Part shown: positions 40,713-49,236 of the stretch, one piece after another
Layout of the letters: every line of letters begins with the position of its first letter
Numbering within the stretch: position 1 is the first letter of the stretch
DNA from: Catellatospora bangladeshensis
GTDB taxonomy: Bacteria; Actinomycetota; Actinomycetes; Mycobacteriales; Micromonosporaceae
DNA: 64,000 nt
Assembly (NCBI RefSeq): GCF_016862575.1
Contig: NZ_BONF01000001.1
Span: 82,904-146,903 of the forward strand
Direction of reading: 5' to 3'
Notes under the pieces: model-generated
Seen by the model: the letters and a program-made list of their open reading frames with translations, nothing else
What the model was told of the DNA's origin: nothing
The model's database searches: none
Translations under genes and position numbers: made by a program

Positions 40713-40732
40713 ACTTGCGGTGCAGTGCAAGT
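40713..40732. promoter_or_regulatory. Inverted repeat upstream of the sugar-transport operon
   Basis: ACTTGC (40713-40718) and GCAAGT (40727-40732) form an inverted repeat with an 8-bp spacer containing TGCA. It lies about 180 bp upstream of the binding-protein start in an otherwise gene-free 456-bp gap (40458-40913). The reverse strand carries TTGCACTG, shared with the LacI gene 1 promoter, so it is a candidate binding site of that repressor. Confidence 0.45.
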
Positions 40733-40913
40733 AGATGGCAAAGCTGCGATCACGTTTTTGCGTCATCCTCTGGACTTCCGGGCGCGAGCGCGCCTATCCT
40801 TCTGTCCACGCCACGGCGCTTAACCCCCGAGCGACGTGGCAGCAATGCGCAATTAACAACCGGCGCGCTGGTCGTGGCCGGTGCCGTGTGCATACAGAAG
40901 GGAACGGAACCCC

Positions 40914-42272
40914 ATGAACCGACGCATGTTCGGCAGGTCCCTGGCGGTGGCGCTGGTGGCCGGCACGACGCTGCTCGGCGCCGCCTGTGCCGGCGAGGAG
41001 CCGGAGACCCCCAGCGGTCCGGTCACCATCACCGTCAACGGCATGCCGCCCGCGACCGACGCCGTGAACCGCGCCAACTTCGAGGCCGACGTCAAGGCGT
41101 TCGAGGCGAAGTACCCGAACATCAAGATCGACGCCAAAGAGGGGTTCATGGACCCCCAGCAGTTCGCCACCAAGCTGGCCGGCGGGCAGCTCGAGGACGT
41201 CTTCTACGTCTACCTGACCGACCCGGCCGCGCTGATCGCCAAGCGCCAGGTGCAGGACATCTCGGCGCAGCTGGCCGAGTTCCCGGCGGTCAAGGACATC
41301 AAGCCGGACCTGATGAAGGTCTTCACCGACTCCGCGGGCAAGGTCTACGGCGTGCCGGTGGCCAACTACTCGCTGGGCCTGGTCTACAACCGGACGCTGT
41401 TCGCCAAGGCCGGTCTCGACCCGGCCAGCCCGCCGAAGACCTGGGAAGAGGTCCGCGAGGCGGCCAAGAAGATCACGGCGCTGGGCAACGGCGTCGTCGG
41501 CTACGGCGACTACAGCAAGAACAACACCGGCGGCTGGCACTTCACCGCCGAGATCTACTCGATCGGCGGCGACGTCGCGGTCAAGGACGGCGACACCTGG
41601 AAGGCCGCCTTCAACAACGACAAGGGCAAGCAGGTCCTCCAGCAGCTCAAGGACATGCGCTGGACGGACGACACGATGGGCCAGCGCCAGCTGCTGGAGT
41701 GGGCCGACCTGCTGCAGATGATGGCCTCCGGCAAGCTCGGCATGTACGTCGGCTCGGCGGACAACTTCCCCGTCATCGTGAACCAGTACAAGGCCAAGTA
41801 CGAGGACTTCGGCCTGGGCGGCATCCCCGGCGGCCAGGGCACGCTCGGCGGCGGCGACGGCTACATGTTCAAGGCCGGCCTCAGCCCGGAGAAGATCAAG
41901 GCTGGTCTGACCTGGCTGTCGTTCAAGGGCGGCGCGCTCGACCCGTCCCGCATCGCGGCCGACAACGAGAAGGCCGCCGCCAAGGGCCAGCCCGTGGGCC
42001 TGCCGCAGCCGAACATCTGGACCGGCGACTCGCTGGCCAAGTGGGAGGAGGCGACCAAGAAGTTCGCCAACATCCCGTCGGAGAACTTCGGTCCCTTCCT
42101 GGCCACCGCCACCACGATCCCGCTGAAGCTCGAGCCGCCGCTGGCCCAGCAGATCTACGCGGTGCTCGACACGGCGATGCAGAAGGTGCTGACCGACAAG
42201 AACGCCGACGTCAACGCGCTGCTCGCCGACGCGGAGAAGCAGGTCAACCAGATCCTGACCGCCGTCAAGTGA
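40914..42272 (+). CDS. ABC sugar-transport solute-binding lipoprotein
   Basis: The 452-residue lipoprotein (lipobox LLGAAC) is of the extracellular family 1 (MalE-like) type. It shows FEADVKAFEAKYPNIKIDAKEGFMDPQQFATKLAGGQLEDVFYVYLTDP and the hinge section VYGVPVANYSLGLVYNRTLFAKAGL. A tryptophan-rich region follows (WEEVREAA, GGWHFTAEIYSIGGD) and is typical of oligosaccharide clefts. The start is ATG at 40914 after AGAAGGGAACG. The two permease genes follow in the same direction. The context with GH87 and GH13 enzymes suggests it binds nigero-oligosaccharides or related alpha-glucans; that is inference. Confidence 0.95.
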   Translation: MNRRMFGRSLAVALVAGTTLLGAACAGEEPETPSGPVTITVNGMPPATDAVNRANFEADVKAFEAKYPNIKIDAKEGFMDPQQFATKLAGGQLEDVFYVYLTDPAALIAKRQVQDISAQLAEFPAVKDIKPDLMKVFTDSAGKVYGVPVANYSLGLVYNRTLFAKAGLDPASPPKTWEEVREAAKKITALGNGVVGYGDYSKNNTGGWHFTAEIYSIGGDVAVKDGDTWKAAFNNDKGKQVLQQLKDMRWTDDTMGQRQLLEWADLLQMMASGKLGMYVGSADNFPVIVNQYKAKYEDFGLGGIPGGQGTLGGGDGYMFKAGLSPEKIKAGLTWLSFKGGALDPSRIAADNEKAAAKGQPVGLPQPNIWTGDSLAKWEEATKKFANIPSENFGPFLATATTIPLKLEPPLAQQIYAVLDTAMQKVLTDKNADVNALLADAEKQVNQILTAVK

Positions 42273-42367
42273 GGCGAGGAGGGGTCCCTGGCAGCTCGCG
42301 GGGTTGCCGGGGACCCCTCCGGATCAGGTAGACCGGTGGCCCGCACCAGCAGGAGAGGAAGCAGACG

Positions 42368-43333
42368 ATGACGGTGATCGCGCCGGAGCAGGCGGCGTCG
42401 ACGGCACGGGGGAGCGGTGGGCGCGACGTTGCGCCCGCGGGGCCGGGTCCGGCCCGGATGGCCAGGCTGCGCCGCAAGATCGGCGACAACCTGCAGGCGT
42501 ACGCGTTCCTCGCGGCGGGCCTGCTGTGCTTCGGCCTGTTCTCCTGGTGGCCGCTGGTCAAGGGCATCGTGCTCAGCTTCCAGCAGGACAACTTCGTCAC
42601 CGACCCGATCTGGGTCGGGTTCGACAACTACCGGGCGGTGCTGGACGACCCGCTGTTCGGCACGGCGTGGCTGAACACGCTGGAGTTCACCGGGCTGGCG
42701 CTGCTGTTCGGCTTCGCGGTGCCGTTCGTGATGGCGCTGGTCATCAACGAGTTCCGGCACGCCAAGGGCTTCTTCCGGTTCGCCGTCTACCTGCCGGTGA
42801 TGCTGCCGCCGATCGTCAGCGTGCTGCTCTGGCAGTACTTCTACGATCCCGGCACCGGCCTGTTCAACGCGGTCCTGTCGGGCGTCGGGCTGCCCACCTC
42901 CGACTGGACGCAGTCGCCGAAGATGGCGATGATCTCGCTGGTGCTGGTCTCGACCTGGGCCAACATGGGCGGCGCGACCATCATGTACCTGGCCGGGCTG
43001 GCCGGCATCCCCGGCGAGCTGTACGAGGCCGCCGAGCTTGACGGCGCGTCGATCTGGCAGCGCGTGCGGCACGTGACGATCCCGCAGATGCGCTTCATCA
43101 TGCTGGTCCTGCTGCTGCTGCAGATCGTGGCCACGATGCAGGTCTTCATCGAGCCGTACCAGCTCACCGGCACCACCAACGAGGAGACCATCACCGTGAT
43201 GGTCCTCATCTACCGGTACGCGTTCACCGTCAACAACGACTTCGGCCTCGCCGCCGCGATGAGCGTGCTGCTGTTCATCGTGCTGGGCGCGTTCTCGGCC
43301 GTCTACCTGCGGCTCACCCGCAAAGCCGACTGA
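42368..43333 (+). CDS. ABC sugar permease, MalF-type
   Basis: The 321-residue protein has six membrane helices after a 45-residue cytoplasmic lead. The EAA loop that docks the ATPase is EAAELDGASIWQRVRHVTIP near residue 225. The first extracytoplasmic loop (SFQQDNFVTDPIWVGFDNYRAVLDD) is typical of the CUT1 family. ATG at 42368 follows a weak GGAGAGGAAGC site. The stop is 11 bp before the second permease. No ATPase gene is present in the locus; a shared MsiK-type ATPase is the usual solution in actinobacteria. Confidence 0.95.
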   Translation: MTVIAPEQAASTARGSGGRDVAPAGPGPARMARLRRKIGDNLQAYAFLAAGLLCFGLFSWWPLVKGIVLSFQQDNFVTDPIWVGFDNYRAVLDDPLFGTAWLNTLEFTGLALLFGFAVPFVMALVINEFRHAKGFFRFAVYLPVMLPPIVSVLLWQYFYDPGTGLFNAVLSGVGLPTSDWTQSPKMAMISLVLVSTWANMGGATIMYLAGLAGIPGELYEAAELDGASIWQRVRHVTIPQMRFIMLVLLLLQIVATMQVFIEPYQLTGTTNEETITVMVLIYRYAFTVNNDFGLAAAMSVLLFIVLGAFSAVYLRLTRKAD

Positions 43334-43344
43334 GGAGGATCACC

Positions 43345-44232
43345 ATGAGTGCGATGACGCGATCCCTGGTCTCCGAGGCGGACCTGCGCCGCGGCAGCGG
43401 ACGCCTGATCTACCGGCTGGTGCTCGGCGCCATGGCGGTGGCCTTCACGCTGGCCTTCCTCTTCCCGCTGTACTGGATGGTCACCGGCGCGCTGAAGTCG
43501 CCGCTGGAACTGGCACAGACGCCGCCGACGCTGTGGCCGCAGGAGTGGCACCCGGAGACCTACCTCGACGCGTGGCGGCGGCTGGAGATCGGGAAGTTCC
43601 TGGTCAACACCGCGTTCTACGCGCTGGGCGGCTGGCTGATCCAGCTGATCGTCGACGTGGCGGCGGCCTACGCGCTGTCCAAGCTGCGCCCGGTGCTGGG
43701 CAACGTGGTGCTGGGCGGCATGCTGGCCAGCCTGATGCTGCCCGCCGCGGCGCTGCTGGTGCCCGCCTACCTGACCGTGGCCGAGGTGCCGATCTTCGGG
43801 GTGAACCTGCTCAACACCCCGTGGGCGCTGTGGCTGCCCGGCGCGGCCAACGCGTTCAACATCTACGTGCTCAAGCGCTTCTTCGACCAGATCCCGAACG
43901 ACCTGCTGGACTCGGCGGGCATCGACGGCGCGGGCCGGTTCCGGCTGCTGTGGCACATCGTGCTGCCGCTGTCGCGGCCGGCGCTCGCGGTGGTCTCGAT
44001 CTTCGCGATCATCGGGTCCTGGAAGGACTTCCTCTGGCCGCTGCTGGTGCTGCAGGACCCCGAGGTGCAGACGATCAGCGTGGCGCTGAGCCGCCTGGCC
44101 AGCACCGGCCGGGTCACCAACAACGAGATGTTCGCGGGGCTGGCCATCGCCTCCATACCCATGGTGATCGTCTTCATGGTCTTCCAGCGCAGCATCCTCA
44201 ACGGCCTCTCCGCCGGAGCCCTCAAGGGCTGA
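43345..44232 (+). CDS. ABC sugar permease, MalG-type
   Basis: The 295-residue CUT1 permease has six helices and the EAA-type loop DSAGIDGAGRFRLLWHIVLPLS near residue 190. FPLYWMVTGALKSPLELAQTPPTLWP after the first helix is the standard MalG pattern. ATG at 43345 follows TGAGGAGG. It completes the importer with the MalF subunit and the binding protein. A 189-bp gap with an 18-bp inverted repeat separates it from the alpha-1,3-glucanase gene. Confidence 0.95.
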   Translation: MSAMTRSLVSEADLRRGSGRLIYRLVLGAMAVAFTLAFLFPLYWMVTGALKSPLELAQTPPTLWPQEWHPETYLDAWRRLEIGKFLVNTAFYALGGWLIQLIVDVAAAYALSKLRPVLGNVVLGGMLASLMLPAAALLVPAYLTVAEVPIFGVNLLNTPWALWLPGAANAFNIYVLKRFFDQIPNDLLDSAGIDGAGRFRLLWHIVLPLSRPALAVVSIFAIIGSWKDFLWPLLVLQDPEVQTISVALSRLASTGRVTNNEMFAGLAIASIPMVIVFMVFQRSILNGLSAGALKG

Positions 44233-44371
44233 CCCGAGACTTCCGGCCGCCCCGCCCGGTGGCGGTCCGGACAGAGATCCGCTCACGCATCGCCGCCCGG
44301 TCCCGCCTGCCCGGGGGCCGGTCGGTGCTGCCCGGAACACGGCCGCCGGGCCGGGTTCCTGCCACGGGGGA

Positions 44372-44389
44372 GGGACGTGCCCACGTCCC
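44372..44389. promoter_or_regulatory. Inverted repeat upstream of the large GH87 gene
   Basis: GGGACGTG (44372-44379) and CACGTCCC (44382-44389) are separated by two bases, 32 bp before the start codon. A half-site TGCAAGTG, also present in the operator before LacI gene 2, follows at about 44402. Together they suggest separate control of the glucanase. Confidence 0.45.
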
Positions 44390-44421
44390 GAACAGACCGA
44401 TGCAAGTGAAGGGAGTACGCA

Positions 44422-47376
44422 ATGACGCTGCACCATCGCACCGCTCCACGGATCCCCGCTCGCACCCTGCTGGCCGCCGTCGCCGCGGCCGCGGTCACGC
44501 TGACCGCCGGCCTGCTCACGGCGCTGCCCGCCGCCGCCGCGACCACCACGTACCAGGCCGAGTCGGCCGCGCTGGCCGGTGGCGCGGTCGTCGCCACGGA
44601 CCACACCGGCTACACCGGCTCCGGGTTCGTCGGCGGCTACACCGACGCCAACAAGGGCAACGCCGCGACCACGTTCACGGTGACCGTGTCCGGGACGGCG
44701 AGCCGCACGCTCACCCTGCGCTACGCCAACGGCACCACCCAGACCAAGACCCTGTCGCTGTACGTCAACGGCAGCAAGGTCAAGCAGATCAGCCTCAACG
44801 CCACCGCGAACTGGGACAGCTGGGGCACCCAGGTCGAGACCGTCTCCCTGCCCGGCGGCGGCAGCACCGTCGCCTACCGGTTCGACAGCGCCGACTCGGG
44901 CAACGTCAACCTGGACAGCCTGACCGTCGCCGACGTCGCGACCCCGCCCGCGGGCCAGTACGAGGCCGAGTCGGCCGCGCTGTCCGGCGGCGCGACCGTG
45001 GCCGCCGACCACCCGGGCTTCACCGGCTCCGGTTTCGTCGGCGGCTACACCGACGGCAACAAGGGCAACGCGAACACGACGTTCACGGTGAACGTCGCGA
45101 ACGCGGGCAGCGCCACGGTGACCGTGCGCTACGCCAACGGCACCGGCGCGACCATGACGCTGTCGCTGTACGTCAACGGCGGCAAGCTGCGCCAGATCAG
45201 CCTGCCCGCCACGGCGAACTGGGATACCTGGGGCATGATCGCCGAGGCGGTCGCCCTCAACGCCGGGAACAACACGGTCGGGCTCAAGTTCGACAGCACC
45301 GACTCGGGCAACGTGAACCTCGACCACCTCGCCGTGTCCGGGGCCGCGTCGCCGAGCCCGACCCCGTCCACCAGCCCGACGCCGCCGCCCACGGGTGTGG
45401 CGTACGAGCTGGAGACCGGCTTCCTGTCCGGCGGCGCGTCGGCGGCGACCTCGACCGGCGGCTACACCGGCAGCGGCTACGTCACCGGCCTGACCACGTC
45501 CGGCGCGCGCGTGATCCGCACGGTCAACGCGTCGACCGCCGGGGCGACCACGGTCACCCTGCGCTACACGAACACCAACGGGGCGGCCCGCACCGTGTCG
45601 GTGTACGTCAACGGCCTCAAGACCGGCCAGCTCTCGCTGCCCGCCGGGTCGGGCTGGCTCACCGCCGCGCAGAGCCTCACCCTGCGCGCCGGGCTCAACA
45701 TCATCGGCTACCAGTACGACTCCGGCGACTCCGGCAACGTGCTGCTCGACAGCGTCACCGTGGGCAGCGGCACCGCCCTGGCCACGCGCGGCGCGACGGT
45801 GCCGTACACCGTCTACGAGGCCGAGTCCGGCAGCACCAACGCCGCGGTGATCGGGCCGAACCGGGCCTACCTGTCCGAGCCGTCGGAGGCGTCCGGCCGC
45901 CGCGCCGTGAAGCTGTCCTCGACCGGGCAGTACGTGCAGGTCACGCTGACCAAGCCGGCCAACGCGTTCGTGATCCGCTACTCGATTCCGGACAACGCGG
46001 CGGGCACCGGCACCACCGCGCCGCTCGCGCTCTACGCGGGCAGCACGAAGCTCCAGGACGTCTCGCTCAGCTCCACCTACAGCTGGGTGTACGGGGCGTA
46101 CCCGTACAACAACAACCCCGCCGGGGGCGAGGCGCACCGGTTCTTCGACGACGTCCGGGTCCTGCTCGGCACGACCTACCCGGCGGGCACGGTCATCAAG
46201 CTGCAGAAGGACGCGTCGTCGAGCGCGGCCTACTACACCGTCGACCTGATCGAGGCCGAGGTCGCCCCGGCGGCGCTGAGCCAGCCGGCCGACTCCCTGT
46301 CGGTGACCTCCTACGGCGCCGTCGCCAACGACAGCGGCGACGACACCAACGCCTTCAACAGCGCGATCGCCGCCGCGCAGAGCCAGAACAAGGTGCTGTG
46401 GGTGCCCGCCGGCACGTTCGTCACCAACGCGCGGATGAACATCCAGAACGTCAGCCTGCGCGGCGCCGGCATGTGGCACACCGTCATCAAGGGGACCAAC
46501 GGCAAGGGCGGCTTCTTCGCCACCGGCTCGAACGTGCGGCTGGCCGACTTCACCTTCAGCGGCGACGTGCGCTACCGCGACGACAGCGCGTTCGACACCG
46601 GCATCGAGGGCAACTTCGGCACCGGCTCGCTGGTCAGCCACGTCTGGATCGAGCACACCAAGGTCGGCATGTGGCCGTCCACCGGCACCAACGGCCTCTA
46701 CGTCGTGGGCACCCGGATGCGCAACATCTTCGCCGACGGCGTGAACGTCAACGGCGGCGCGACCAACGTGCGGATCGACCAGAGCGCCCTGCGCAACACC
46801 GGCGACGACGCGCTGGCCATGTGGTCCAACTCGGCTCCCGTCACCGGCAGCGCGTTCACCTTCAACACGGTGGCGCTGCCGATGCTGGCCAACGGCGCGG
46901 CGATCTACGGCGGCAACGGCAACCGGATCGAGGACAACCTGATCAGCGACTCGGTGTACGCCGGGTCGGGCATCGCGATCAGCACCTGGCACGGGGCGCT
47001 GCCGTTCAGCAACACGACCTCGGTGGCGCGCAACACGCTGACCCGCACGTCCAGCTTCGAGCGCAACTGGAACTCGGCGCTGGGCGGCCTGTGGATCTAC
47101 GCCGAGGCCACCGACATCACCGCCCCGGTCCTGGTCAAGGACGTCGACATCATCGACTCCACCTACCAGGGCATCCTGCTCAGCTACCAGCGCAACATCA
47201 CGAACCTCACGCTCGACCACGTCACCGTCAACGGCGCCGGGACGTACGGGATCGAGCTGAACGCCGCGGGCAGCGCGTACGTCACGTACGTCACCGTCAC
47301 CGGCGCCGCGAGCGGTGGGTTGATCAACCACACCGGATACACGCTCAACCGCGGCCCCGGCAACAGCGGCTTCTGA
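44422..47376 (+). CDS. Secreted multimodular GH87-type alpha-1,3-glucanase
   Basis: The 984-residue protein has a signal peptide (cut near AAAATTT) and two closely similar CBM35/CBM6-like sandwiches (about 40-170 and 175-305, each starting with Y-(Q/E)-AESAAL). A Ser/Pro/Thr linker (SPSPTPSTSPTPPPTG) and a third, more distant sandwich (about 330-455) follow. The region homologous to the whole front of the enzyme at 24284 (VPYTVYEAESGSTNAAV onward) and the beta-helix come last. Catalytic candidates are Asp772 (FADGVN) and Asp795-Asp796 (NTGDDALAMWS), spaced 23 and 24 apart as in the paralogue. It has no C-terminal discoidin module. ATG at 44422 follows GAAGGGAG. Confidence 0.85.
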   Translation: MTLHHRTAPRIPARTLLAAVAAAAVTLTAGLLTALPAAAATTTYQAESAALAGGAVVATDHTGYTGSGFVGGYTDANKGNAATTFTVTVSGTASRTLTLRYANGTTQTKTLSLYVNGSKVKQISLNATANWDSWGTQVETVSLPGGGSTVAYRFDSADSGNVNLDSLTVADVATPPAGQYEAESAALSGGATVAADHPGFTGSGFVGGYTDGNKGNANTTFTVNVANAGSATVTVRYANGTGATMTLSLYVNGGKLRQISLPATANWDTWGMIAEAVALNAGNNTVGLKFDSTDSGNVNLDHLAVSGAASPSPTPSTSPTPPPTGVAYELETGFLSGGASAATSTGGYTGSGYVTGLTTSGARVIRTVNASTAGATTVTLRYTNTNGAARTVSVYVNGLKTGQLSLPAGSGWLTAAQSLTLRAGLNIIGYQYDSGDSGNVLLDSVTVGSGTALATRGATVPYTVYEAESGSTNAAVIGPNRAYLSEPSEASGRRAVKLSSTGQYVQVTLTKPANAFVIRYSIPDNAAGTGTTAPLALYAGSTKLQDVSLSSTYSWVYGAYPYNNNPAGGEAHRFFDDVRVLLGTTYPAGTVIKLQKDASSSAAYYTVDLIEAEVAPAALSQPADSLSVTSYGAVANDSGDDTNAFNSAIAAAQSQNKVLWVPAGTFVTNARMNIQNVSLRGAGMWHTVIKGTNGKGGFFATGSNVRLADFTFSGDVRYRDDSAFDTGIEGNFGTGSLVSHVWIEHTKVGMWPSTGTNGLYVVGTRMRNIFADGVNVNGGATNVRIDQSALRNTGDDALAMWSNSAPVTGSAFTFNTVALPMLANGAAIYGGNGNRIEDNLISDSVYAGSGIAISTWHGALPFSNTTSVARNTLTRTSSFERNWNSALGGLWIYAEATDITAPVLVKDVDIIDSTYQGILLSYQRNITNLTLDHVTVNGAGTYGIELNAAGSAYVTYVTVTGAASGGLINHTGYTLNRGPGNSGF

Positions 47377-47411
47377 CCCGACCCAGCCCTTAGCGACGAA
47401 GGCAGGTACCC

Positions 47412-49031
47412 GTGTTCCACAACGACGACCGCGACTGGTGGCGTCACGCCGCCATCTACCAGGTCTACCCGCGCAGCTTCGCCGACGCGAACGGCGACGG
47501 CGTCGGCGACCTCGCGGGGATCCGCGCGAAGCTCGGGTACCTGCACGCCCTCGGCATCAACGCCATCTGGTTCAGCCCCTGGTACCCGTCGCCGATGGCC
47601 GACGCCGGCTACGACGTGGCCGACTACCGCGACATCGACCCGAGCTTCGGCACCCTCGCCGAGGCCGAGGCGCTCATCGCGGAGGCCCACGCGCTGAACA
47701 TCCGCACCATCGTCGACATCGTGCCCAACCACTGCTCCGACGCCCACGCCTGGTTCCAGCGGGCGCTGGCCGAGGGACCCGGCTCGCCCGCCCGGGACCT
47801 GTTCTGGTTCCGGGCCGGGCGGGGCGAGCACGGCGAGCTGCCGCCCAACGACTGGACCTCCGTCTTCAACGGCCCGGCCTGGACCCGGGTCGCCGACGGC
47901 GAGTGGTACCTGCACCTGTTCGCCCCCGAGCAGCCCGACCTGAACTGGGAGAACCCGCTGGTCCGGGCCGAGTTCGAGGACATCCTGCGGTTCTGGTTCG
48001 ACCGCGGTGTCGACGGCATCCGCATCGACTCCGCCGCCATGTGCGTCAAGGACCCCGAACTCGCCGACTTCGACCCGGCCGCGCCGCCGACCCCGCATCC
48101 GTTCGTCGACCGGGACGAGATCCACGAGATCTACCGGGCGTGGCGCGTGGTCGCCGACTCGTACGAGACGCCGCGCGCCCTGATCGGCGAGGTGTGGCTG
48201 GCCGACATCGACCGGTTCGCGCAGTACCTGCGGCCGGACGAGATGCACGCCGCGTTCAACTTCGACTTCCTCGGCTGCCCGTGGGACGCCAAGGCGCTGC
48301 GCCACTGCGTCGACGCCACCCTCGCCTCGCACGCCGGGGTCGGCGCGCCCAGCACCTGGGTGCTGTGCAACCACGACGTCACGCGTACGGTCACCCGCTA
48401 CGGCCGGGCCGAGACCGGCTTCGAGCACGGTCTGCGCCAGGCCCGCCACCTGCTGCCCAGCGACGAGGCGGTCGGCCTGCGCCGGGCCCGTGCGGCGGCG
48501 CTGCTCACCCTCGCCCTGCCCGGCTCGGTGTACGTGTACCAGGGCGAGGAGCTCGGCCTGCCCGAGGTCGAGCGGCTGCCCGACGCCGCCCGGCAGGACC
48601 CGATCCACCACCGCAGCGGCGGCGTCGACCCCGGCCGGGACGGCTGCCGCGTGCCGCTGCCCTGGTCCGCCGAGGGCGCCTCGCACGGCTTCAGCCCGGA
48701 CGGCGCCGCCCCCGCCTGGCTGCCCCAGCCCGGCTGGTCCCACCTCACCGCCGCCGCGCAGCAGGCCGATCCTGGCTCGATGCTGCGCCTCTACCAGGCC
48801 GCGCTCGCCATCCGCGGCAGCGAGGCGGGCCTCGGCGACGGCCCGATGACCTGGCTGGACAGCCGCGAGGACGTGCTCGCCTTCACCCGCCCCGGCGGCT
48901 TCACCTGCCTCGTCAACCTCTCCACCGACCCCGTCGACCTGCCCGCCCACACGGCTGTTCTGCTCGCCAGCGTGGACCTCGACGGCGGCCGGCTCCCGCC
49001 CGACGCCGCCGCCTGGCTGCGTACCCACTGA
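47412..49031 (+). CDS. Cytoplasmic GH13 alpha-glucosidase
   Basis: The 539-residue protein without a signal peptide is of the oligo-1,6-glucosidase/alpha-glucosidase branch of GH13. Motifs are WWRHAAIYQVYPRSFADANGDGVGDLAG at the N-terminus, DIVPNHCSDAHAWF, GIRIDSAA (nucleophile Asp about 206), LIGEVWL (acid/base Glu about 260) and VLCNHDVTRT (stabilising Asp about 322). It would cut imported alpha-linked oligosaccharides to glucose. The GTG start at 47412 lies 35 bp after the glucanase stop, so it is probably in one transcript with it. A hairpin terminator follows. Confidence 0.95.
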   Translation: MFHNDDRDWWRHAAIYQVYPRSFADANGDGVGDLAGIRAKLGYLHALGINAIWFSPWYPSPMADAGYDVADYRDIDPSFGTLAEAEALIAEAHALNIRTIVDIVPNHCSDAHAWFQRALAEGPGSPARDLFWFRAGRGEHGELPPNDWTSVFNGPAWTRVADGEWYLHLFAPEQPDLNWENPLVRAEFEDILRFWFDRGVDGIRIDSAAMCVKDPELADFDPAAPPTPHPFVDRDEIHEIYRAWRVVADSYETPRALIGEVWLADIDRFAQYLRPDEMHAAFNFDFLGCPWDAKALRHCVDATLASHAGVGAPSTWVLCNHDVTRTVTRYGRAETGFEHGLRQARHLLPSDEAVGLRRARAAALLTLALPGSVYVYQGEELGLPEVERLPDAARQDPIHHRSGGVDPGRDGCRVPLPWSAEGASHGFSPDGAAPAWLPQPGWSHLTAAAQQADPGSMLRLYQAALAIRGSEAGLGDGPMTWLDSREDVLAFTRPGGFTCLVNLSTDPVDLPAHTAVLLASVDLDGGRLPPDAAAWLRTH

Positions 49032-49037
49032 AAAGCC

Positions 49038-49074
49038 CCCGGGGCGGCGAGTTGAGCGGACTCGCCGCCCCGGG
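49038..49074 (+). terminator. Hairpin after the GH13 gene
   Basis: A perfect 15-bp stem, CCCGGGGCGGCGAGT (49038-49052) with ACTCGCCGCCCCGGG (49060-49074), begins 7 bp after the stop codon. Confidence 0.85.
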
Positions 49075-49084
49075 TTGAAGAGCG

Positions 49085-49149
49085 AAGATCGCTGGTTCGT
49101 GTCGAAACCTAAGGCAGGAGCACAGGTTTCGACACGAAACACCGATCTT
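49085..49149. repeat. 65-bp GATC-arm palindrome, copy 7
   Basis: AAGATCG (49085-49091) and CGATCTT (49143-49149) span 65 bp, and TTCGTGTCGAAACCT (49096-49110) pairs perfectly with 49124-49138. It follows the terminator of the glucan-utilisation genes. Confidence 0.9.
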
Positions 49150-49198
49150 GCCCCACGCTCGGCGGGAGTCCGGGCAACGCAGATCCGCGGCTCCGGCG

Positions 49199-49213
49199 TG
49201 CAAGTGGCTTGCA
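49199..49213. promoter_or_regulatory. Candidate operator of LacI gene 2
   Basis: TGCAAG and CTTGCA flank TGG, a perfect 15-bp inverted repeat ending 23 bp before the ATG of the LacI gene. Autoregulation is likely, since the transcript has almost no leader. Confidence 0.65.
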
Positions 49214-49236
49214 TGTGAGTGTTCTACACTTGCGCG

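Noticed and set aside
43303..47331. A very long open frame (over 1300 codons) antisense to the transporter and glucanase genes
   Set aside because: It is the mirror of G+C-rich coding sequence, has no family motif or ribosome-binding site, and contradicts the clear genes on the plus strand.
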